64,000 bases of DNA from Mytilus trossulus (Eukaryota > Mollusca > Bivalvia > Mytilida > Mytilidae), in NCBI RefSeq assembly GCF_036588685.1, contig NC_086386.1, forward strand, positions 1,290,710-1,354,709, written 5' to 3'. Position 1 is the stretch's first letter. Each line of letters begins with the position of its first letter. The position numbers were made by a program, and so were the translations under genes. Below, piece after piece: positions 47,001-57,910 of the stretch. The notes under the pieces were generated by a model. That model did not search any database. It saw only the letters and a list, made by a program, of their open reading frames with translations, and was not told the DNA's origin.

Positions 47001-49443
47001 GATGTGAATCATTATGTGTTTATTTTCAGTTTGCCATACAGAATTAAATGCTGTTCTGAACAAGAACTCATCTGATGTAAATCATTATGTGTTTATTTTC
47101 AGTTTGCCATACAGAATTAAATGCTGTTCTGAACAAGAACTCATCAGATGTGAATCATTATGTGTTTATTTTCAGTTTGCCATGCAGAATTAAATGCTGT
47201 TCTGAACAAGAACTCATCCGATGTGAATCATTATGTGTTTATTTTCAGTTTGCCATGCAGAATTAAATGCTGTTCTGAACAAGAACTCATCCGATGTAAA
47301 GAACTGTACAATATATGTGGCTTTGTTCCCATGTAATGAGTGTGCTAAAGTTGTTATACAGTCCGGTATCAAACAAGTCGTTTACTATTCAGATAAATAT
47401 CATGAAAAACCAGAATTCATTGCTTCAAGGAAAATGATGGACATGGCTGGAGTGAAATACAGGTAAATAAATAATGGACATGGCTGGAGTGAAATACAGG
47501 TAAATTAATGATGGACATGGCTGGAGTGAAATACAGGTAAATTAATGATGGACATGGCTGGAGTGAAATACAGGTAAATTAATGATGGACATGGCTGGAG
47601 TGAAATACAGGTAAATTAATGATGGACATGGCTGGAGTGAAATACAGGTAAATTAATGATGGACATGGCTGGAGTGAAATAATGGCTGGGGTGAAATACA
47701 GGTAAATTAATAATGGACATGGCTGGGGTGAAATACAGGTAAATTAATAATGGACATGGCTGGGGTGAAATACAGGTAAATTAATGATGGACATGGCTGG
47801 AGTGAAATACAGGTAAATTAATGATGGACATGGCTGGAGTGAAATACAGGTAAATTAATGATGGACATGGCTGGAGTGAAATACAGGTAAATTAATGATG
47901 GACATGGCTGGAGTGAAATACAGGTAAATTAATGATGGACATGGCTGGAGTGAAATACAGGTAAATTAATGATGGACATGGCTGGAGTGAAATAATGGCT
48001 GGGGTGAAATACAGGTAAATTAATAATGGACATGGCTGGGGTGAAATACAGGTAAATTAATAATGGACATGGCTGGGGTGAAATACAGGTAAATTAATGA
48101 TGGACATGGCTGGAGTGAAATACAGGTAAATTAATGATGGACATGGCTGGAGTGAAATACAGGTAAATTAATGATGGACATGGCTGGAGTGAAATACAGG
48201 TAAATTAATGATGGACATGACTGGAGTGAAATACAGGTAAATTAATGATGGACATGGCTGGGGTGAAATACAGGTAAATTAATAATGGACATGGCTGGGG
48301 TGAAATACAGGTAAATTAATGATGGACATGGCTGGAGTGAAATACAGGTAAATTAATGATGGACATGGCTGGAGTGAAATACAGGTAAATGAATAATGGA
48401 CACAGCTACAGTTTAATAACTAGCATCACAAGGATATGTCATTGGAAATAGGCATGTGTATGAGAAAAGTTCAGACATGTGTTAGAAAACATCAAAATTG
48501 TTTGTTGAGAAAATCAAACACTTGTAAGAAAAGTTCAGACATGTGTTAGAAAACATCAAAATTGTTTGTTGAGAAAATCAAACACTTGTAAGAAAAGTTC
48601 AGACATGTGTTAGAAAACATCAAAATTGTTTGTTGAGAAAATCAAACACTTGTAAGAAAAGTTCAGACATGTGTTAGAAAACATCAAAATTGTTTGTTGA
48701 GAAAATCAAACACTTGTAAGAAAAGTTCAGACATGTGTTAGAAAACATCAAAATTGTTTGTTGAGAAAATCAAACACTTGTAAGAAAAGTTCAGACATGT
48801 GTTAGAAAACATCAAAATTGTTTGTTGAGAAAATCAAACACTTGTAAGAAAAGTTCAGACATGTGTTAGAAAACATCAAAATTGTTTGTTGAGAAAATCA
48901 AACACTTGTAAGAAAAGTTCAGACATGTGTTAGAAAACATCAAAATTGTTTGTTGAGAAAATCAAACACTTGTATTTAAAGAAAAGTTCAGACATGTGTT
49001 AGAAAACATCAAAATTGTTTGTTGAGAAAATCAAACACTTGTAAGAAAAGTTCAGACATGTGTTAGAAAACATCAAAACTGTTTGTTGAGAAAATCAAAC
49101 ACTTGTAAGAAGAGTTCAGACAGACAGCAATCAAAAAAAAAGGGAAGACATTTAGTGGTTAACACACTCCTTTTTCAACAATAAACTGTACATACACAAA
49201 ATATTTGGCTCTCAATCTGTCGGACTTTAAAAAAAATATAAAAAAAAGTTTTACCATTCAATCTCAACTGCTGATATATAATTACTCCCCAAAAGAGTGT
49301 TTACAAAAGGCAATTTACAACTTTTGTTACTTTTATTTTTCAGACAACATATTCCCAAGAAAACGCAGATTCTAATAGATTTCAGTGTGATTGAAAATAT
49401 GACACAAGAAGTTAAAGACGTACTAAACAAGGAATCAGATTAA
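44079..49443 (+). CDS. DCTD: Deoxycytidylate deaminase (dCMP to dUMP), 5 exons
   Basis: DCTD is a zinc-dependent enzyme that deaminates dCMP to dUMP, the substrate of thymidylate synthase. Exons: 44079-44122, 45156-45267, 46387-46522, 47249-47462, 49344-49443, with continuous phase, giving 201 residues (human about 178). Visible motifs: [34 protein letters not shown], the catalytic zinc motif CHAE in exon 4, and the zinc-binding PCNEC further along the same exon. The start at 44079 gives [14 protein letters not shown], joined through a split Cys codon to exon 2. An ATG 7 bp upstream reads into a stop after seven codons. Exon 4 is flanked by two different tandem arrays: one of its acceptor (46884-47248) and one of its donor (47463-48390). 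Confidence 0.95.
44330..44685. mobile_element. Small MITE in DCTD intron 1
   Basis: The ends (atcgctatttagtccattcc on the left; ggaatggaataaatagcgat on the right) are imperfect inverted repeats, with subterminal inverted pairs further in (atttaaacaa / ttgtttaaac). Its termini also contain the cgctat motif of the neighbouring 43690 element. Confidence 0.65.
46884..47248 (+). repeat. Tandem array of the DCTD exon 4 acceptor (5 extra copies, 73 bp)
   Basis: The acceptor tttattttcag followed by TTTGCCATGCAGAATTAAAT starts at 46884, 46957, 47030, 47103, 47176 and finally the true exon start 47249, always exactly 73 bp apart. Each copy includes the catalytic CHAE codons and 54 nt of exon. 73 is not a multiple of three, so most upstream acceptors would shift the frame. 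Confidence 0.95.
47463..48390 (+). repeat. Tandem array of the DCTD exon 4 donor (about 25 copies, 37 bp)
   Basis: The unit is GACATGGCTGGAGTGAAATA then CAG|gtaaattaatgatg: the exon 4 end (DMAGVKY) plus donor. The true exon ends at 47462. A shortened variant unit (aataatggctggggtg) occurs twice, about 313 bp apart, showing block duplication. The first intronic codon after the junction is a stop in frame. Confidence 0.95.
48470..49115 (+). repeat. 62-bp satellite in DCTD intron 4 (about 10 copies)
   Basis: Near-identical units contain agttcagacatgtgttagaa and tttgttgagaaaatcaaaca. It lies directly downstream of the donor array but does not contain exon sequence. The low divergence implies recent expansion. 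Confidence 0.9.
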
Positions 49444-51040
49444 CATACATTACTTTATATATTGTGATCAAATCAGAATACATTGCTTAGCACATGGACA
49501 TTGGAATAACACATGTTACAAGATTGAATAAAAGACACTTAACATTACAATAGAACAATGGAGTCATGAATACTAGTTGGATTTTCATTGGTTTAGAATA
49601 ATGAACAGTAGAGACCTGAATACTAGTTGGATTTTCATTGGTAGGGAGAAACAAGGAACTGAGATACTCTATACAATACAAATCTTAGCATCTTCCATAA
49701 GACCACATAACAAAACAGATGATTGAATAGAGATTTTTCTCGAACTATTAAAATTGTTTCCAGGGAAAATAAATGAAACCACAATACTTGATACCAGGGA
49801 TTACAGATAATGGCAGAAAGTAATAAATAGCCGTCATAATTATTCTCATTGTTTAAGTTATATCTATGTATAAAGTCTGTGATGGAAGTGAATAGTATAA
49901 TAAATATAGAATGTAAATAGTTTGATATTTATTTATCTTTTTGAAGTAAAACTGTTATGAAATGGTTCCTAATCTGAGGGATTATTGTGCTTGGGCATTC
50001 TTCTGAAGCCACAATGTCAAATTATTTTTCACCACAAAAAACTGTAAAATATCAAACGGGAAATATGAAGTTTAATTGCCATTGAGATAGCTATACATTA
50101 CCGTTATAAATACTCTACAAATTAAAGGAAATATGTGGTATGATTGCCATTGAGATAGCTATACATTACCGTTATAAATACTCTACAAATTAAAGGAAAT
50201 ATGAGGTATGATTGCCATTGAGCCAGCTTTACATCCGAGTCCAAAGAAACGATAAGGTTACAACTAAAGGGTACCATACAACCTTGTCATTCAACAATGA
50301 GCAAAATCCATAATGTATAGTTGTCAATAAGATTTCCTAGCATGACATTATTTCAAATGATTCAACAGAAAACAAAAATATGACACCTAAAAAACAAAAA
50401 GGAAGCAAGCTTGTGTGTTATTGTAAGAGGTCAGCCTGCATTTGACATTGGAAAGAGGACAAGAAACATTAAAGATATCAGTTTGAAACGATAGGACATG
50501 TATGATCCTATGGAAAACAAAAGTATTGACATAATCCTGTACTTGAGAAATCTTTTCAGAAAAATTTGAAAGATTTGGTTTGTTATTGTCTCGACTGCGA
50601 TGAGTCGCAAAATGTATATATAGGGATCACTATCCTGTAGTAAACTATTTGTATAAAGCTTTGTATTTCAGAGGGTAGAATATATGGAGGTTTCACACCT
50701 TTTTTGCAGATGTTTTATGTTGCAAAGTTTCTGTCTGTCATATGTCCATTGTCCTTGACCTCATTTTCAGTTCCTTGCAAGGTCGAAACTTTCTCCAAGA
50801 CAGAGTTCACCTGAGCTGATCTCATTTTATGTATCATTGATCAATGTTTAAGTCCTTTTCTGAGATACTATAAGCAGTACTATAGGTCAACTCTATATTT
50901 GGTGTATGAAATTATTGTTAAGTAAACAAGTCAGTCTGGCAGACCTGTTTCATTTGACCTTTACCTCATTTTTATTCACAGTTTATAATATTATGTTTTC
51001 CTGGTGAAATCTGTTTCTCAGATAATTCAACTATATTTGT
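49444..51040 (+). other. DCTD 3' UTR and flanking intergenic sequence
   Basis: A 52-bp direct repeat (actagttggattttcattgg) occurs twice at 49573-49640. Possible poly(A) signals AATAAA are at 49768-49773 and 49899-49904. From 50060 to 50330 there are SINE-like units (tatgattgccattgag) in partial tandem. No other gene is seen. Confidence 0.55.
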
Positions 51041-51051
51041 TTCACAGAATG

Positions 51052-52195
51052 AACACATGGTGACTATGTCTGGCAGAGTTTACCTCATGGTGACTTTGTC
51101 TGGCAGAGTTTACCACAGGGTGACTATGTCTGGCAGAGTTTACCACAGGGTGACTATGTCTGGCAGAGTTTACCTCAGGCTGACTATGTCTGGCAGAGTT
51201 TACCTCAGGGTGACTATGTCTGGCAGAGTTTACCACAGGGTGACTATGTCTGGCAGAGTTTACCTCAGGGTGACTATGTCTGGCAGAGTTTACCACAGGG
51301 TGACTATGTCTGGCAGAGTTTACCTCAGGGTGACTATGTCTGGCAGAGTTTACCACATGGTGACTATGTCTGGCAGAGTTTACCTTATGGTGACTTTGTC
51401 TGGCAGAGTTTACCACAGGGTGACTATGTCTGACAGAGTTAACCTCAGGGTGACTATGTCTGGTAGAGTTTACCACAGTGTGACTATGTCTGGCAGAGTT
51501 TACAACAGGGTGACTATGTCTGGCAGAGTTTACCTCAGGGTGACTATGTCTGGCAGAGTTTACCACATGGTGACTATGTCTGGCAGAGTTTACCTTATGG
51601 TGACTTTGTCTGGCAGAGTTTACCACAGGGTGACTATGTCTGACAGAGTTAACCTCAGGGTGACTATGTCTGGTAGAGTTTACCACAGTGTGACTATGTC
51701 TGGCAGAGTTTACAACAGGGTGACTATGTCTGGTAGAGTTTACCACCGGGTGACTATGTCTGGCAGAGTTTACCTCAGGGTGACTATGTCTGGCAGAGTT
51801 TACAACAGGGTGACTATGTCTGGTAGAGTTTACCATAGGGTGACTATGTCTGGCAGAGTTTACCACAGGGTGACTATGTCTGGCAGAGTTTACCTCAGGG
51901 TGACTATGTCTGACAGAGTTTACCACATGGTGACTATGTCTGGCAGAGTTTACCACAGGGTGACTATGTCAGGCAGAGTTTACCTTGAGGGTGACTATGT
52001 CTGGCAGAGTTTACCTCAGGGTGGCTATGTCTGGCAGAGTTTACCTCAGGGTGACTATGTCTGGCAGAGTTTACCTCAGGGTGGTTATGTCTGGCAGAGT
52101 TTACCACAGGGTGACTATGTCTGGCAGAGTTTACCACAGGGTGACTATGTCTGGCAGAGTTTACCACAGGGTGGCTATGTCTGGCAGAGTTTACA
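51052..52195. repeat. 30-bp minisatellite (about 38 copies)
   Basis: The unit tgactatgtctggcagagtt + taccacaggg is repeated without interruption. Because the unit length is a multiple of three, long open frames exist on both strands; nothing supports translation of either. A larger block (ttatggtgactttgtc ... gacagagttaacctc) recurs 240 bp apart, so blocks were also duplicated. Confidence 0.95.
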
Positions 52196-52279
52196 TGACC
52201 TTGTTTTGCTGCTGGTTGTCAGTCTCCTTTTAATCATTAATACTGAAACATGAATTACACAAAATGTAGACGTTTATAG

Positions 52280-52640
52280 GATATCATATAAACACTGTGA
52301 ATCTTCCTACTAACCAAAGACAAGAGTGCACACACTGAAATGTCTCGCTTTCTTTACTAATCATTGATATTATGTTGATAGACCTAAAATATAAAGCTTT
52401 ATTACAACTGTCACATAAACTCAACATTAACCAAGAAAACGAAACATTGATCAATGAACCATGAAAATGGTCAAGAAAAAGAGACCAAAACACAAACACT
52501 TTACCTTTAGCAATGGACTGTGAAAATGAGGTCAAGGTCAAATAAAACCTGCATAACAGACATATAGATCATAAAATATTTCCATACACCAAATATAGTT
52601 GACCTAAGGGAGCTACCATTTGATTTTTATGGGGGAGGGG
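52280..52640. repeat. 'gaggtcaaggtca' interspersed repeat unit
   Basis: It contains accatgaaaatgg, gaggtcaaggtcaaataaaa and atacaccaaatatagttgac, the same motif order as the units at 54930-55900. Confidence 0.6.
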
Positions 52641-52754
52641 GAGGGGGGCTAGGATGAAAAATTTTGTCCTGCCTTTTAGTTGTCATCTCTGTCCTGCCTT
52701 TATATTTTTCAGTCTATTCGGTCCTGCCTTTTTTTTCTTAGCTTATCCTGACTT

Positions 52755-52808
52755 TTTATACGACCGCAAATTTTGAAAAAATTTTCGTCGTATATTGCTA
52801 TCACGTTG

Positions 52809-52840
<32 letters not shown>

Positions 52841-54678
52841 CGAATACTTTTAGTTTTCGCACTCTAACTTTAGTAAAAGTTAATAGAAATCTATGAAATT
52901 TTAACACAAGGTTTATGACCATAAAAGGAAGGTTGGTATTGATTTTGGGAGTTTTGGTCCCAATATTTTAGGAATTAGGGGCCAAAAAGGGCCCAAATAA
53001 GCATTTTCTTGGTTTTCGCACTATAACTTTAGTTTAAGTTAATAGAAATCTATGAAATTTTGACACAAGGTTGATGACCACAAAAGAAAGGTGGGAGTTT
53101 TGGTTTCAACAGTTTAGGAATTAGGGGCCAAAAAAGGGCCCAAATAAGCATTATTCTGGGTTTTCGCACAATAACTTTAGTTTAAGTAAATAGAAATCAA
53201 TGAAATTTAAACATAATGTTTATGACCACAAAAGGAAGATTGGTATTGATTTTGGGAGTTAAGTCCCAACAGTTTAGGAATTAGGGGCCAAAAAGGGACC
53301 CAAATAAGCATTATTCTTGGTTTTCGCACCATAACTTTAGTATAAGTAAATAGAAATCTATGAAATTTAAACACAAGGTTAATGACCATAAAAGGAAAGT
53401 TGGTATTGATTTTGGGAGTTTTGGTCCCAACAGTTTAGGAAAAAGGGGCCCAAAGGGTCCAAAATTAAACTTTGTTTGATTTCATCAAAATTGAATAATT
53501 GGGGTTCTTTGATATGCCAAATCTAACTGTGTATGTAGATTCTTAACTTTTGGTCCCGTTTTCAAATTGGTCTACATTAAGGTCCAAAGGGTCCAAAATT
53601 AAACTTAGTTTGATTTTAACAAAAATTGAATCCTTGGTGTTCTTTGATATGCTGAATCTAAAAATGAACTTAGATTTTTTATTATTGGCCCAGTTTTCAA
53701 GTTGGCCCAAATCGGGGTCCAAAATTAAACTTTTTTGATTTCATTAAAAATTGAATAAATGGGGTTCTTTGATATGCCAAATCTAACTGTGTATGTAGAT
53801 TCTTCATTTTTGGTCCCGTTTTCAAATTGGCCTACATTAAGGTCCAAAGAGTCCAAAATTAAACTAAGTTTGATTTTAACAAAAATTAAATTCTTGGGCC
53901 TCTTTGATATGCTGAATCTAAACATGTACTTATATTTTTGATTATGGGCCCAGTTTTCAAGTTGGTCCAAATCAGGATCTAAAATTATCATATTAAGTAT
54001 TGTGGAATAACAAGTCTTTTCAATTGCACAGTATTGTGCAATGGCAAGAAATATCTAATTTCACAATATTGTGAAATAGCAAAATTTTTTTTAATTAGAG
54101 TTATCTTTCTTTGTCCAAAATAGTAAGCAAGAAATATCTTATTGCAAGATTTTTTTTTAATTGGAGTTATCTTTCTTTGTCCAGAATCAACTTAAATCTT
54201 TGTTATATACAATATACAATGTATATTCACTTTTTACTACCAACTGATAAATTTAAATAATCTTTACCATTCAGTGATAACAAGCAGTTTTTTTACATCT
54301 TAATATTTTATGATGTATTTAAATTAGTAGTTATTGTTGCAAACTCCATTAGAATATTTTAATTGAGATTAGTTTTGGAATAAGGGAAAGGGGGATGTGA
54401 TTAAAAAATTGGGTTCAATTTTTCTTATTTGAAATTTCATAAATAAAAAGAAAATTTCTTCAAACATTTTTTTGAGAGGATTTATTTTGAACAGCATAGT
54501 GAATTGCTTTAAGAGAAAACAAAAATTTTAAATTCATTAGAACACATTCATTCTGTGTCAGAAACCTATGCTGTGTCAACTATTTAATCACAATCCAAAT
54601 TTAGAGCTGAATCCAGCTTGAATGTTGTGTCCATACTTGCCCCAACCGTTCAGGGTTCAACCTCTGCGGTCGTATAAA
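52755..54678 (-). mobile_element. 1.9 kb TIR element, copy B (inverted relative to copy A)
   Basis: tttttatacgaccgca at the left end and tgcggtcgtataaagc at the right end bound a sequence that is the reverse complement of 3407-5344 with few differences, including the trinucleotide run (GTC on this strand, 52810-52842). It is inserted within a 'cctgcctttttttt' repeat, which is interrupted at 52750 and resumes at 54705. Confidence 0.85.
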
Positions 54679-54924
54679 GCTACGCCCTGCGAAGCATCTG
54701 GTTTACAATTGTCATCCTGCCTTTTTTTTTGCCAAGTTACTCATCCTGCCTTTTTTTTTTACTCAAAATCCTGTCCTGCCTTTTTTTTCAAATTTTATCA
54801 CTGATCCATGAAATGAGGTTGAGGTCAAGTGAAAACTATCTGACGGGCACGAGGACCTTGCAAGCTACACACATACCAAATATAGTTATCCAATTACTTA
54901 TAATAAGAGAGAATTTAACATTAC

Positions 54925-55925
54925 AACAAGAGTGCACACGCTAAAATGTCTCGCCTTCTTTACTAATCATTGATATTATGTTGATAGTCTTAAGTATAAA
55001 GCTTTATTACAACTGTCACATAAACTTAAAATTAACCAAGATAGTTTCACATAGACCAGTGAACCATGAAAATATGGTAAAGATCAGATGAACCATGTCA
55101 GGCAGACAGACATGTACAGCTAACAATGCTTCCATACAACAAATATGGTTGACCTATTACTTATAGTTTGAGAAAAATAGACCAAAACACATAAACTTAA
55201 CATTGTCCAATGAACCGTGAAATTGAGGTCATGGTCAAATAAAACCTGCAGAACTGACATAGATCATAAAATATTTCCATACACCAAATATACCGGTAGT
55301 TGACCTTTGGCATATAATATTAGATAAAAAGACCAAAACTCAAAAACTTAACTTTGACCAATGAACCATGAAAATGAAGTCAAGGTCAGATGACATCTGT
55401 CAGTTGGACATGTACACCTTACAATCATTCCATACACCAAATATAGTAGACCTATTGCATATAATTTAAGAAAAACAGACCAAAACACAAAAAACTTAAC
55501 TATAACCACTGAACCATGAAAATGAGGTCAAGGTCAGATGACACCTGCCAGTTAGACATGTACACTTACAGTCCTCCCATACACCGAATATACTAGCCTT
55601 ATTGCTAATAGTATCTGAGATATGAACTTGACCACCAAAACTTAACCTTGTTCACTGATCCATGAAATGAGGTAAAGGTCAAGTGAAAACTGTCTGACGG
55701 GCCTGAGGACCTTGCAAGGAACACACATACCAAATATAATAATCCTATTACTTATAATAAGAGAGAATTCAACATTACAAAAAATCTGAACTTTTTTTTC
55801 AAGTGGTCACTGAACCATGAAAATGAGGTCAAGGACATTGGACATGTGACTGACGGAAACTTTGTAACATGAGGCATATATATACAAAGTATGAAGCATC
55901 CAGGTCTTCCACCTTCTAAAATATA
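54925..55925. repeat. Head-to-tail 'gaggtcaaggtca' repeat units (about 6)
   Basis: Diverged units of about 150-180 bp carry accatgaaaatgaggtcaag, gacatgtacacctta and catacaccaaatatagt in fixed order. It is a high-copy interspersed family type; units elsewhere at 50740-51000 and 52280-52640. Confidence 0.7.
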
Positions 55926-56469
55926 AAGCTTTTAAGAAGTAAGCTAGAGCCGCTGCTGCCGGATCACCATCACTATTTCAAGCTTTCTGCAACAAAAGTT
56001 GCAGGCTCAACAAAAACTAGTGACCCACTTTCTGTAGCCTTCGTCACAATACAGGGTTTGAAATTGGCAATGGCCCCTAAAATTTGGTGTGAGCTTCTTC
56101 AATTTCTGCTTTTCTTGTTTAGGACTAGATGTAGGATACAAAATTTAAACTGTGGGCTACAATTGCCAAAGTCTTAAGTTCAATCCCTGCTATATAATTA
56201 GATAAGTTCAATAATATCCTGGATAATTTTATATTTGGTTTGCAGATAATGTTGGTTGTAGGTTATAAGCAATTTGTATAACTGTTTGCAGAGTTTGAAA
56301 AATGCACAGATGTAATAACTCAAACCAGTACATGTTGATGCAATTTTTTTTTAATGTGTTGGAGGCTGAACTCAGAAAAGATGAACATCCAAAGTCACTG
56401 TCCCTATGCTGTTGGTTTTGTCAGCAACAGTTTTCATTCTATGTCGGTGGCTCAACTCTGACATTAATT

Positions 56470-57155
56470 AAACCAACTGTTTCTATACTTCGGGTTTTGT
56501 CAGTAAGGATATCTTGACTGTGGGATGAACTAACATTTTCTGCTCCAACTGGTTCTATACTTTGGGTTTTGTCAGTAAGGATATCTTGACTGTGGGATGA
56601 ACTAACATTTTCTGCTCCAACTGTTTCTATACTTTGGGTTTTGTCAGTAAGGATATCTTGACCGTGGGATGAACTAACATTTTCTGCTCCAACTGGTTCT
56701 ATACTTTGGGTTTTGTCAGTAAGGATATCTTGACTGTGGGATGAACTAACATTTTCTGCTCCAACTGTCTCTATACTTTGGGTTTTGTCAGTAAGGATAT
56801 CTTGACCGTGGGATGAACTAACATTTTCTGCTCCAACTGTTTCTATACTTTGGGTTTTGTCAGTAAGGATATCTTGACCGTGGGATGAACTAACATTTTC
56901 TGCTCCAACTGTTTCTATACTTTGGGTTTTGTCAGTAAGGATATCTTGACCGTGGGATGAACTAACATTTTCTGCTCCAACTGTTTCTATACTTTGGGTT
57001 TTGTCAGTAAGGATATCTTGACTGTGGGATGAACTAACATTTTCTGCTCCAACTGTTTCTATACTTTGGGTTTTGTCAGTAAGGATATCTTGACTGTGGG
57101 ATGAACTAACATTTTCTGCTCCAACTGGTTCTATACTTTGGGTTTTGTCAGGAGA
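56470..57155 (-). repeat. 72-bp satellite with an open 24-residue frame on the minus strand
   Basis: Nine to ten near-identical 72-bp units (cagtaaggatatcttgac ...). On the minus strand every unit is open in one frame, reading ENVSSSHGQDILTDKTQSIE + TVGA. The frame runs from about 57165 to a stop near 56437 but has no ATG, and I see no convincing splice acceptor. Whether it is coding is unresolved. Confidence 0.85.
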
Positions 57156-57799
57156 ATATCTTGCCTGTGGGATGCTCCAACTAGTTCTATTATTGTATTA
57201 TGTGAGAATGTTTGCTCTGTGTTGAAGGCATCACTGTGACTTATAAAGAACACAATAAAAGTGTTGTTTCTTTGGTCTTTATAGATTGGTAGCCTATACT
57301 TTTTTATTTTTTACTGTAACACTAACTGTGTGAAGTTTACGGTGGTGTCTGTTGTCAAATTTTGGCTTTTTAATTGTCACTAATCTTATGCCTATGTCTT
57401 TTGCCAGGTGCTTGTAGCTATTTTGATTCATGTGTTTATATACTCTTTTTTCTTCAGTCATTTCATTAAGAATGATCAGCTATGAGTTAGAACTAAGGGT
57501 CATGAATAAAGTGAAATGTTGAAAGCTTTGTGAATCAGCGGGCAGAGATCACTCTAGCACACAATGAACGCACAATGCCTTTCAGAGATCAAACTAGCAC
57601 ATGATAACCTCACAATGCCCTTCAGAAATAATATTTAAATAATAAGACAACTAAACTTTTTTTCAATTTTAATGTCTCATTTTAAGACATTATCAATGAT
57701 CACTACAAAAATGAAACAAAACTCAATAACTCATGATAAATAGATCATGTTATACGGAGATAATACAAAGAAAGTTCACTCAAGTGGTTCATAACATAA

Positions 57800-57910
57800 T
57801 AACTATAACCCAGAATATGACATCGGTATAATAATAGTCAGACAGAATATGACATCGGTATAATAATAGTCAGACAGAATATGACATCGGTATAATAATA
57901 GTCAGATAGA
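57800..57910. repeat. 31-bp direct repeat, 3 copies
   Basis: agaatatgacatcggtataa + taatagtcagac is repeated three times in intergenic sequence. Confidence 0.85.

Noticed and set aside
48470..49115. CRISPR or regulatory array
   Set aside because: The whole 62-bp unit repeats with no variable spacer; it is a satellite in an intron.
51042..52253. Long open frames of 398 (+) and 304 (-) residues
   Set aside because: Both come from the same 30-bp minisatellite; an open frame on each strand is a consequence of the period and neither has a family resemblance.
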